Assembly (NCBI GenBank): GCA_023548195.1
Contig: JAJHZJ010000335.1
Coordinates: forward strand, 2,721,020 to 2,785,019
Length of the DNA stretch: 64,000 nucleotides
Source of the DNA: Bettongia penicillata ogilbyi
Lineage: Eukaryota > Chordata > Mammalia > Diprotodontia > Potoroidae
Direction of reading: 5' to 3'
The notes under the pieces were generated by a model. That model was not told the origin of the DNA. It searched no databases and saw only the letters and a list, made by a program, of their open reading frames with translations. Both the position numbers and the translations under genes were made by a program. Positions 36,690 to 46,800 of this stretch are shown here, piece by piece (position 1 is the stretch's first letter; each line of letters begins with the position of its first letter).

Positions 36690-37235
36690 CTCCCTTAGTC
36701 TTTGGTCCTATACATTCTTGTACAGAACAATTCTGGCAAGTAAAATTGAAAATTCCTGTCATGTTCTGATATGTCTCTAATTTAGATCTATTGTCTCTAT
36801 CCCATAGAATGTATGTTTGTTCCTTACACATACTTTACCCATTAAAGTAATGTTGTTAGATTTACTTGGTGATGATGCAACAGGCATACCCTGCACTGTT
36901 TGTCTTCCCATTGCTAAGATAATCTTGTCTATCCCCTGGACAGGCCTTTCTACCTCAGGATACCCTTTATAATTGATATACATTTCTCTAGGAAAAGTTG
37001 GGGCATATTTTTAATCACGTAAGTATGTAAGATTATGACATGAATACAACATTTTTGTATAGTTTCCCATAATCAACTTTGTCTGCTGACAAGTGTGTGT
37101 GACAGTTTTTAAATGGTAAAAAACCTATATACAAATGCCAAAGGGTTACATTTCTCTTCTTTTGTAAATTACAAAATGGCCTATATTTCATACCATTTGA
37201 AATCCCACAAAATCCTTGTTTGACCAAACTACAAT
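36690..37235 (-). pseudogene. ERV env SU remnant
   Basis: Frames read GFCGISNGMKYRPFCNL, LWHLYIGFLPFKNC, GYPEVERPVQGIDKII and CQNCSVQECIGPKTKGE, containing several cysteines and aromatic-rich surface-subunit-like sequence. Stops and frameshifts break it into at least three pieces. The N-terminal part of env is missing because it is fused to a truncated RNase H at about 37235-37290. Confidence 0.6.
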
Positions 37236-37243
37236 TGTCCCAT

Positions 37244-38103
37244 TTATCCTCTAAGTAAATAGGTTATAAGCGTGTCACGTATCATTCTCATCCAGTGCTT
37301 AGGTATTAATAGTGCTGTATATTTGCTGTCTGTGATGATATTGCATGGTTCTTTAATATGCAATAATGCTTGCAAGACTGCATACAACTCATTTTGTTGT
37401 GTAGAATTGAATACTGCTTTAAATATATGCATCTCTTTTTTGGATGGAATATACATAGATGCCCTAAAATTTTTGTTGCATCTTTAAAGATATTAACTCC
37501 TTCCACTGGTGTTAGAGAACACTTTTCAGCCCAAGGCCATGGACACATAGTTAATTGCTGACTGACGGGAAATGGAAGGCCATGATGAATATTTTGATTG
37601 ATCAATATCTACCATTCCACAAATTCTTGTATACAGTTCTCTATTTATAGTATATATCGTATGAGGCTCCTGTCCTACTAACCTCCTTACTCTCTTCACT
37701 GCCTTATGTATTACTTGGGCTACCAACACAGCATAAGGTACACAAGCCCTATTTTTTATTTGAGGTAAGAGTACTCACTTGATAATTCCTTGTTTTTGAT
37801 GTAAAACTCCAGTGGGTAATTTTCAGTAAATAATATTGTCACTTCAAATTCCTATGATTCTAATATCTTGCTAGTAGAGCACTCCATAATCCTTTTCTGT
37901 ACTAATTTTAAACATTCTAATGCCGCCTCTGTCCATTCTCTGCATGAGTTTAGTTCAGATGGACTTTTCAATAAATCATATAATGGTTTCATTTGATTGG
38001 TTGTGATCCCCAACTGTGGCCTACACCACTGAATTTCTCCCATCAATTTATGAAAGTCATTTAAAGTGGTAACTTTTGTAGAATCTAAGATAAGTGATTT
38101 CAA
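37244..38103 (-). pseudogene. ERV pol remnant: RT thumb/connection and RNase H N-half
   Basis: The region 38103-37852 reads TLNDFHKLMGEIQWCRPQLG with a PLYDLLKSPSELNS segment, characteristic of the end of a betaretrovirus-like reverse transcriptase. After frameshifts it continues with HTIYTINRELYTRI-like sequence and then an RNase H core: FNSTQQNELYAVLQAL followed by the DSKY motif (NIITDSKYTALLI) at about 37310-37330. The polymerase active-site part of RT, the RNase H C-terminus and the integrase are all absent. The sequence is clearly inactive. Confidence 0.8.
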
Positions 38104-39412
38104 ACTTAAACCTTACCACTGAATATATGTATATCATTATTTCACAGACTAGTTTCTCCTCTGATTACATTTACTCTGGAAGAAAAACGTTTTAGAAATT
38201 AAGTTGTTAATAAGTGCAAACACTAAATGTAACTTTTGCTTAGGCCAAGGAATGACAAGTTAAGATTAAAAGAGCAAAACCTAATATGCTTTATAGAGTA
38301 TTCCATATTAATTTGTCAATACATTGTCTTGAAAATGAAAATTTAAATCTGTTTAAAATTTGTCCTGTTGTTAACAGTCACTAAAATTTTGTAAAGAAAA
38401 TTAGTTGAAAATCTTCAAAATGAAAGTTCTCTTCCCTTGATCTAATCTGGAATGATAAGAGTTATAATTCACTGTAGACTTAGCTGAATGATGAGTTAGG
38501 ACTGCAGGGCAAAAAAAAAAATCTTAATGGTTCTAACCTTTACTCAAATATATTTTACTTCTGTGTCCACTCCTTAAGAACTTCTTTGAAAAAGAGGGCT
38601 TTTGAATCCATCAGCTGAAGGGAGGGAGACTTCTGGACAACTGTCCAGTGGCACCAAGTCTGCTCCATTCTACTGGAGAGTTCAAAAGCTTTATTTCTGC
38701 TGAGGTGTCTCTTTTAGATCTAAACATTTTTCCAATTTGCCTTAGTGCCAAATAATATAACAAATCCTGATCTGTTTTAAACATCCAATTGGGAGTGACA
38801 TGTTTCACTTAAAATATGACCAGAAAAACTACTTTTTTTTATTTCTCATTAAACAAAAAACTTCTCTTTTAAGTGAGGCATGAGATAATGAAAAAGCTAA
38901 TCAGCCTGCCTCTGATATGAGGGAAAACATTTCCCTGATCTCCTCTTCTCTTTCTCTCCACTTTCACAACCTGGCCAGGGTTAGAAAGTGGAAAGACAGA
39001 TAGAATTTTACCAAAAACTTTCCAATAATTTCCAAAACTTTTATGCTTTCCTTAAACTTCATACCCAGGTTGTTCTCCTAGTGGGCTTTGATTAAAGCCC
39101 CTTTCAAACTGCACATATATTATTTCCTCCCATTTCTTATCTAAAACTGCATTTAGCAATCATATTAACTAAATAATATAAGATTAGTTTCTCTCTCTCT
39201 CCCATTCTTCTCCTTGATGCTGCAGCTATCAGGGAGAAGAGAGGAGGGGGAGGAAAAAAGATAACATTCCAATTTCCAGTTACAATGGAGCTGGCCGTAA
39301 TAACTCACAAACACAGGCGCACAGAACATGGAAAGACAGAACACATATACAGACAATAAAAAAGAGTCCAAAAACTGAGAAAAATTATCAGAAATTCTCT
39401 GCACAAATTATA
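38104..39412 (-). repeat. Shared non-coding ERV module, provirus 1 copy
   Basis: This lies between the capsid remnant and the RT remnant and aligns with 42110-44890 of provirus 2, for example TTAGAAATTAAGTTGTTAATAAGT versus the same with one change, CTAGTTTCTCC versus TACTTTCTCC, a polyA-then-TCTTAATGG block, GTCCACTCCTTAAGAA, GACTTCTGGACAACT and GAGAGTTCAAAA. Compared with provirus 2 it lacks about 1.5 kb. No viral protein motif is visible in it. Confidence 0.75.
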
Positions 39413-40490
39413 ACTTTGGCTTACTTTCTATCACTGTGTGACAAATATCTTTCATACAATTCAGATTTCCAACCAAGTAATCTCGTCCTTCAAGAGTGGT
39501 TTAGCTATATCCCACCAATCAGTGGGGTATAGGGCTGTCTAGAAGAGACTGAATGTAAAGACTATCTGGTCCACAATTGATTAATTTCTTTGAGAATTTA
39601 AAATCCAGAGGGTTATGTTCTCTTATAGCCACTCCTGGGTTATAGGGATGTGGGGTTTCTATTAATGCCAATGTTAGCCTCATTTCCAAAAGTATTGCTT
39701 CTCTTCATTCTGTGGCTTGCTGAAGGACTTTTTGTACAATCCCTTCAGGCTCCTGGATTTTTGCATAAACTTGTGATCTAGACTTGTAGAATGGAGGAGC
39801 AGTGGGAGGAGGAGGCTCTATATTAATTTTTTGTGTGACACACTGCATCAGGTCTTCCTTTTCTTTTGTACTAGATGTTGCATCTACCTTTATTTTTTGT
39901 GGCTATTGATAGTTGTTGGGGTTTCTGTGGACATATTTTAAGTACATTCCAAATTGAAAATATTGTAACAGGAAAGGCACTTGGTCTGACCTCTCTATAA
40001 TACACACTCATTAGATTGCCTACTGTTTCCCACTTTTCAAGAATCAATATCACAAGAAAGATTTTCAGCAAGCCAAGGAGATACCTTGTATGTTACTTCT
40101 AGGAACATTTTAATTTGACAAGGGCCTACCAAGCAACCCTGTTTCTTTAGCATTTTGTAAATAAGCCTTGCATAAGATTCCTTTTCTAGACATACTCCCA
40201 CAATCTTTTTTTTTAATGATCTATTTTTCCACATTTGTAACACTATGGCCCTGTTTTTTATTGACCTCACTGCAATATTGCCATCTCACTTGTTCTCCTA
40301 CTACTTGGTAGTTCTGTGAGAACACTGGAGGTTTATCAATTACCCAAGGACATATCTCCTCAACTTGTTCCAAGAATTGTCTAATTACTTTCAACTTTAA
40401 TGTGACTCCTTGGCTCTTTGCTTTCTTATAGATAAGACCTGTGTAAGCTTTCTTATCTAACTGTTCTGTGGAGGTAGTTAGCCCCATCAT
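39413..40490 (-). pseudogene. ERV gag remnant with two matrix-like domains and capsid start
   Basis: The frames of gag run leftward from 40490. The first matrix-like domain carries AYTGLIYKKAKSQG, RQFLEQVEEICPWV and YQVVGEQVRW. A frameshift near 40245 leads into a KNRAIVLQMWKN-like helix and, without a gap, a second matrix-like domain: SYARLIYKMLKKQG, KMFLEVTYKVSPWL, SWETVGNLMSVYY-type and VTIFSIWNVL. Then comes a proline-rich EPPPPTAPPFY segment and the start of capsid (DFKFSKKLINCGPDSLYI with LLDS). Stops follow, and recognisable capsid ends near 39413. The pieces look degenerate and out of frame with one another. Confidence 0.8.
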
Positions 40491-40698
40491 GCTAAAACCC
40501 TAGTTCACTGCTTATTGAAACTTAAGCAGGTTACTTACAGTCTGTAGTTTTTTTCTTTTCCTCTCCCAGCTGGCTGAGTGTGCGTCATCCTCTTTGTGTT
40601 CCAGGACACCATCTGCGGAATGCAGGCTACGTCTTTTCTCAAGCTACGAAATTAGGCTTTTGACCGTGCACTGCTGCTCCATATTCTTGTTTTTTATG

Positions 40699-40716
40699 CC
40701 CCAAGTAGGGGCACCA
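40699..40716 (-). promoter_or_regulatory. Putative primer-binding site of provirus 1
   Basis: Immediately inside the 5' LTR (two bases off) the minus strand reads TGGTGCCCCTACTTGGGG. The TGG-GCCC pattern is typical of a tRNA-primer site and is nearest to lysine-type sites, with several mismatches. The tRNA assignment is uncertain. Confidence 0.5.
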
Positions 40717-40718
40717 AT

Positions 40719-41159
40719 TGTTAGGGGGTCCAGGCCCAAGCCTTCAGACCAACATGCCTTATCTGACCAGCAATGCCTGTTGGCCTTGGTGGAGCAAGCT
40801 GTAAGTAATGACTGAGGTGGGAAAGGAGATAGTGAGCAACTCCGTTTATTGTAACAGCAAGCAGTGCTTTTATCTCTTTACCTACACTAGAGCCCTTAGC
40901 GGACCTATCAGCTAATAGTTTGCCCTCATAAGGGAATCCCTATACTTTGTACCAGGATTGCCACGTAGGCCCTAGCTAGCAAAACATCTTGAGCCCTCTT
41001 TGTTCTCCCAAATTCCAGGAAATAGCCTTGAGCAAACAGGCGCGGAACCTTTCCTTCCAGCACCATCTTGTTCATGCCTTTACCAGTCTCCCCTTAGTTT
41101 ACCTGAGTCGTGACTAATGAATGCCATCCAAGAGGCTAGGGGTTGGCAATTCCCTTACA
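40719..41159 (-). mobile_element. 5' LTR of ERV provirus 1
   Basis: Minus-strand ends are TGTAAGGGAATTGCC and CCCCCTAACA, giving the retroviral TG-CA termini, with an AATAAA at 40845-40850. It pairs with 35423-35862. The primer-binding site lies to its left, so it is the 5' LTR. Its outer flank is not host DNA but the integrase gene of a second provirus. Confidence 0.88.
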
Positions 41160-41860
41160 ATCTGTTCTTATAATTTGTGGAATACCTAGAGTTGCAAAAT
41201 ACCTAAACAGATGCTCAATAATAAATTTTGTTGATTCCCCAGTCAGTGGGGTGTCAATAGTATATAACCTGAATATATGTCTAGTAACACGAAGGCATTT
41301 ATTCCCTCCAAATTCTGGGACATGTATTACATCTATTTGCCACATTTGAAGAGGATTGAATCCTCACAAATTGATGGATGTATTTGATGGAGCTGGCAAA
41401 AACAGAATGCAAGGTGGACAAGACTTCACAACACTTTTTGCTTGCTCTAATAATGTGAAATTGCCTGCAAAGAATGGAAGCTGATTGATGAAACTGGCTG
41501 TGAGAATGCTGTGTTTCTAAAACTGTCAGTGTGAGCAAGCTGTCTGCTTATCTATTTTCATGTAAAATAGGTCCTGACAGTTGTGTATGAGATGGGATCC
41601 AAGATCTTTTGGGGTAAGGGATGAAGATCTCAGCTTCTGAAATTGTTTCCTGCTGAGATTGGATATAGAGCTGTCTCTGCCTCAGTAAGTCCTGTTCAAG
41701 GGGTACACAGCCTGTTACATAGTTATCCGGAGTAGTTATCTGGAAGATGATGACTTGCACTCTATAAAATACAAACCTAGTATGCAGGTTAGGCAAAGAC
41801 CAAACAGGTGAAAAAGGAGTATAAATAAAAGACAATTTCTCTAGTATAACACACAAGCCA
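41160..41860 (-). pseudogene. ERV provirus 2 pol remnant: RNase H end and integrase, cut by LTR
   Basis: Reading leftward, SHTQLSGP resembles the end of RNase H. An HHCC-type integrase zinc finger follows (HSHSQFH then QFHIIRAS, with the CxxC pair reading SCPPC in a shifted frame). The catalytic core starts WQIDVIHVPEFG and includes LFRYFATLGIPQIIRTD. The frame is broken by a frameshift and stop between the finger and the core. The sequence ends at 41160-41162, the GAT codon of the second DDE-triad Asp (the D of the expected D-N-G motif), directly next to the LTR of provirus 1. Everything after that, including the catalytic Glu, is missing here. Confidence 0.82.
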
Positions 41861-44800
41861 TAAAGAAAGGCTGGGTAGGCCAGATTAAGTGGAAAGGTCA
41901 GATTAAGTGGAAAGATTCAGCAAGACATGGCTACAAATTTTAATATGAAATGGCAGGTGGGGAGATTCAATGGGAGTTCACAGAGGTTTCCAGAATCTGA
42001 ACGGCATCATTCAGACTGCTTCACTTTCCTTTATATTTCTACCATATGATGGCTCCCAAGTTATTACTCTTCACTAGTATAACTGGATTGTCTTAGATAA
42101 AAAAGATTTCAAACTTGAACCTTACAACTGAATAGATGTATGTCGTTGTTTCACAGGCTACTTTCTCCTTCTCTGATTACATTTATTGTGGATGAAAAGC
42201 TTTAGAAATTAAGTTATTAATAAGTTCAAACAGTAAATTTAGCTTTCGTTTAGGCCATAGAATAACTACAAATTCAGTTTAAAACAGCAAGATCTTTTCT
42301 GCTGTATAGATCACTACACATAAATTTACGAATAGATTATCTTGAACATGACAATTTAGAAGATTTTGCAAGGGAGATTGTTTTAAAATATTTTTTCTAA
42401 AACTGTTTTCTTTTGTTTTAAACAGGGTAAAATTTGTCCTAATATTAAGTCACTAAACTTTTATAAAGAAAATTAATGGAAAACCTTTAAAACGATAATT
42501 CTCTTTTTACTTTGAAACAAAAATAAACCTTTCAAAATTAAAATCCATTAGTCAAAAAAGTGCAATATAATCTCTCACCAGTAAGAAATTGATTACAGAA
42601 AAACACTACTGCTTATAAAATCGTTTTAAGAATACGGACATCTTAGATGAGTCTTAAGTAGTTTACTTAAATTGCTGAACATGTTCTAATTTCAGATAAA
42701 AATAATATTGTATTTCCCAGTAAGAATGCACAAAAGAGGCTCACATGTTTTCTTGGTCACTTACTATTGATCATAGAAATTTGCCATATAGAAAGAGAAA
42801 GCAGAGACATGTGACATAACAAATATGACAGGATAAAACATCCTTGACTCTGTTTGAATTCAGATAAGAGTAAAATTCTCCAATTATGTAGTATCTCTTT
42901 CATAGCCAGACTCAGCAACAGTCAGGTGGGAAATATTCCCTTTGAGTAGCTTGTGGCATTTCTCTCAGATACTGTTTTAATGCAAACAACTATACCCAAC
43001 TACCAACTCAAAACAAAAATATTTATGGTCTCAAATGTCATTCACTCATCAGTTTAGAGCCAGATACAGTCATTTGTATTCTCATGGAGTTGCAGTAAGC
43101 AATAAAGATTTGCCAGGACTCATATACATAAGGGAATTTCATTTAAGATCTTTTCCCTTTCAGATTTAAAACTTGGTCCTGATGTAAAAGCCAATTGCCA
43201 AAAATCCTCTCCATTTATTACAATTTCTGAGCAAGTCCTACTCATTGTTTAGTATTTTCATAAGCCAATTGAGTTTCTTTCTCATGGGGTTAATGAATCT
43301 ACCCACAGGGACGGTTTCCACCAGCCTTAACAACTTTACAAGATAAAGGAGATTGGTCCCGCACCTATGCCTGCTAATCCCCAAGCATACAGGAAGACTG
43401 TTCTGAATGGGCAGAATTAATCTTAAAAGAGTTTTCGTTCAATTCCTTTTTTTCTACACACAGTAATCAATTAACACTTTTAGGTTTACCATGAAAACGG
43501 AAACTCCAAATAACTCAGTTAACAATCTTAGTCAAATTGTTTAACTGTAGCTTCTTTAACAGGCAAAGGTTTACATACCTGGTTTTCTAAATGACAATTA
43601 CAAAAAACAAAACTTTATAAGATAAGATCGGCAGGACTGATAAAATTTAAAATAACATAACTGGTATTACACAATTTTTCCAACATCCTTTATTTTCAAC
43701 AAAATTCAGAGTAGAAATTGGTTTCTCTAATACTGTTTCTGGATTACAGGGATTACTCAGTTTTTATAGTACAAGACTATTACAATTTAGAAGCACAACA
43801 GTAACATAAATAGTGAACCTTAGGTGTCATTAGTTACATTTCCAAACCACCACATACAAATATTATTAATAGAAGACTGGGCTTACTAAATATAGGGACT
43901 GGTTGGTCTGTGATCTCATACTGCTGTAGCTCAAACCCTACTGTCCAAGAGGGTAAATTTGATTCCTTAGTATTCTTTAGCATTCTCTTCCCTTGATCTA
44001 ATCTGGGATGATAAGCGCTATCTTTGCAGTCCTAACTATTCACTGCAGCCCTAGCTGGATGATTAGAGTTGGGACTGCAAAAAAAAAAAAAAAAATCTTA
44101 ATGATACTAACCTTTACTCAAGTAAATTTTACTTCTATGTCCACTCCTTAAGAATATCTTTGAAAGAGAGGACTTTTGAATCTATCGGCTGAAGTAAGGG
44201 AGACTTCTGGACAACTATCCAGTGGTGCCAAGTCCCCTCCTTTCTACCGGAGAGTTCAAAAACTTTATCTCTGCTGAGGTGTCTCTTTTTCAGGTTTATG
44301 CATTTTTCCCAATTTGCCTTAGTGCCAAATAATATCACAAATTCTGACCTGCCTTAAGCACCCAATATGACCAGAATAACTACTTTTTGGTTATTTTCCA
44401 TTATACAAAAACCTTTTCTTTTAGGTGAGGCATGAGATAATTAAAATGCTAGTTCACCTGCCTCTCTGATATAAGGGGAAAAGCTTCCCTGATTTCTTCT
44501 TGTCTTTCTCTCCATCTTCACAACCTGGCCAGGGTTAGAAGGTAGAAAGAGAGAGAGAGAATTTTACCCACAATTTCCAAAACTTTAATGATTTCCTTCA
44601 AATTGCACTTGGGTTATTTCCTTGTATACTTTATCTGAAACTGCCTTTAGCAAATAAGATTAGTTTCCTTCTTCCTTTCTCCCATTCTCCTCCCTGATGT
44701 TGCAGCCATCAGAGAGAAGGGACGAGGGGGAAAGAAAGACAAAACATAGAAAAGAGATTAACATACAAACACACTCACAAAGAACATACAGAGACAGAAT

Positions 44801-44890
44801 ATATATACAGAAAATAAAAAAGAATTAAAAAACTGATGATCAAAAACTGAGAAAAAATTGTTAGAAATCCTCTACACAAATTATACCTTT
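41861..44890 (-). repeat. ERV provirus 2 internal sequence with shared non-coding module
   Basis: From about 42110 to 44890 this aligns with 38104-39412, with an extra 1.5 kb (about 42510-43985) absent from provirus 1. It shows no recognisable protein. Notable are a tandem 18-base duplication at about 41878-41913 and a 19-base A-run near 44078. The 41861-42110 part is unassigned. The distal end meets a capsid remnant at the same point as in provirus 1 (AAGCCAAAG then TATAATTTGTG on the minus strand). Confidence 0.65.
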
Positions 44891-45313
44891 GGCTTGATTT
44901 CTTTTACTTTGCTCCAAACATACTTTATGAAATTCAAATTTCCACATTAAGTAATATCCTTCAAGACTAGTTTTATCTAAATTACACCAATCAGTGTGGG
45001 GCATAGGGCTGTCTGAGAAATGCTGTCTAGAAGAGATTTAATGTAAGTGTTACTTGGTCCATAATTGATTGCCCCTTGTTTTAATTCTTTTAGAAATTTA
45101 AAATTCATAGGGGTGAATTCTCTGCAACTCCTCCTGGGTTATTGGGATCTGGGGTTTCTGGAGGAGTAAGAATGGCAGTGTCTCTGTGGGAGCTGAGGAT
45201 TCCAGGGGTGCTGAGGATTCCTCTGACCAGGAATTCACCTCTTCTCCCCTTTCCTCCTTCTCCACATCTGCCTCTACCTGAGTGCTTCTGTCTTTAAAAA
45301 GCATCTGTCCCAT
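44891..45313 (-). pseudogene. ERV provirus 2 gag remnant
   Basis: An acidic stretch, RSTQVEADVEKEERGEE, is followed by SSAPLESSAPTETLPF and, on continuing in a shifted frame, the capsid start FKFLKELKQGAINYGPS with YIKSLLDSI. The matching segment in provirus 1 is DFKFSKKLINCGPDSLYI. No matrix-like domain was found between it and the primer-binding site. Stops follow in capsid. Confidence 0.65.
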
Positions 45314-45565
45314 TGTTAACCTTACTTTTGCTATTTACCTGTCAGCTCTGATTTCTTATGAACAGAGTCTGCTTTTTCATTCTGTTAACAGAGTAAATTC
45401 TCTCTATAAGCATATAGTTGCTGAGATTTTACTGTGTCTGCATGAACCTCAGATAAAGTGAGGGGTTCTTTGAGGCTTCAACTTACATTAGTTCTTTTGT
45501 CGCAACTCGGAGTTCGTTTCAAGGGGGGCATTATCACCGAAAGACAAGTCCCCTTCCTGGATCAG

Positions 45566-45584
45566 GTTCCTGTTTGAGGCGCCA
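45566..45584 (-). promoter_or_regulatory. Putative lysine-type primer-binding site of provirus 2
   Basis: The minus strand reads TGGCGCCTCAAACAGGAAC, close to the tRNA-Lys primer-site consensus TGGCGCCCGAACAGGGAC, two bases inside the LTR edge. Confidence 0.65.
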
Positions 45585-45586
45585 TT

Positions 45587-45981
45587 TGTGGCAGAAGGCC
45601 TGCGTCCCCACGTGGCTCAGTGATGTGATGAAGAAGAAAGACACAGGCAGGCAAAAGAAAATAGGGCAACTCCATTTATTGATCAGAGGGTCAGGGTATT
45701 TATAGACAGAAAATGCAAGTCTACATGACATTCTACTCATCTCCTGTCCTTGTAATTAGGTCAGTCTTATTGTCTTAAAGACTGTTAGCCTATAGGACAT
45801 CTATTTTACATATCCCTTGTATTCTGTAGTTCTCTTGTTTACTTAAAGGAGACAGCAACATGGGAGGTGGGAGGGGACCTGGAGAGCCATTCTGGATGAT
45901 AATGAGCACAGTCTCAAAGAAGAGTTTCCCCAAAGGTTTATTCTGAACTTTGCCAACAGCACTCCATCCTGGCCCTCAACA
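45587..45981 (-). mobile_element. 5' LTR of ERV provirus 2
   Basis: Minus-strand ends are TGTTGAGGGCCAGGATGG and GGCCTTCTGCCACA. An AATAAA lies at 45675-45680 in a GGAGTT-proximal context that resembles the LTR of provirus 1, though the rest differs. The primer-binding site and gag remnant lie to its left. No matching 3' LTR was found in the window. Confidence 0.8.
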
Positions 45982-46009
45982 TAGGATGATGCAAAACAGA
46001 TCATGATTA

Positions 46010-46270
46010 TAATGACAATGCACCAAGTTAGTACAGTGGATAGAGCTCAGGGTCTGGAATCAGGAAAATGTGACTTTAATCTGCCTTCAGTCACATGCTA
46101 ACTGTGCGACCCTGAACATGTCACATAAGCCCTGTTTGTCTCAGTTTCCTCATCTGTAAAACGGGTATTATCTATAACAGCACCTATGTCTCAGGGATGA
46201 AAAGATCAAATGAGATAATAATTACAAAGTGTTTAATACATTGGCTTTAAGTGAATGCTATTTAAATGTT
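46010..46270 (+). repeat. CORE-SINE (Mar1/MIR-type)
   Basis: GTACAGTGGATAGAGCTCAG, TGGAATCAGGAAAATGTGAC, TGTGCGACCCTGAACATG, TCAGTTTCCTCATCTGTAAA and GATCAAATGAGATAATAATT follow in the order of a complete marsupial CORE-SINE, plus orientation. Confidence 0.8.
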
Positions 46271-46289
46271 AGCTATTATTTTACTCATT

Positions 46290-46800
46290 ATCATCACCAC
46301 CACCAATACCACCACCAACATCATCTTATCAAGTCTCAATTGTATCTTTATATTGTAGGAACAGGAAAAAACAACAACGAAGAATAACAATTCCAGCTCT
46401 TGTGGTATTCAAACTTAGTAATCAATGAAAATCATGTAAGAGCATTATGGAAACAGTGAAGCACATAAAATCAACCTTGAAAACAAACCCCAGGAAATAA
46501 AATCATTGAAAAATATTCCAGTGGCCTGAAACAGAAATTGACAAATACAAAGAGTAGAAATTGAGATCTTAAAGTTTTCAGAGGAAGTATATAACTTTGA
46601 TTTATAAAACAGTTAGGGAAAAAATTCTGATAGATGTTTACACCTCAGAAACTCATAATGCCTCACCAATGTAGAGCAAACAAATTCCTTAGTATGGCAA
46701 TCTAGATAAAGAAATTAAACTTTGTGGAAATAGCACAATTTAATAAATGTCCCTACTGTCCTCACTGTTTTTAGAATTGAAATGAAGATGATTCATTGAG
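46290..46800. repeat. Duplicated OR-flank segment, copy 2
   Basis: This is the partner of 6540-7110, with the same landmarks in order (CACCACCA-rich, CTCTTGTGGTAT, AATCATG then AGCATTATGGA, AACTTTGTGGAAATAG, TTCATTGAG). It lies 3' of the intact receptor. Confidence 0.7.

Noticed and set aside
36777..36983. Independent small protein
   Set aside because: It is one frame of the broken envelope surface subunit of provirus 1.
46290..46320. Short direct repeats suggestive of a CRISPR array (CACCACCA units)
   Set aside because: These are simple CAC repeats in vertebrate DNA, with no spacer-repeat periodicity.
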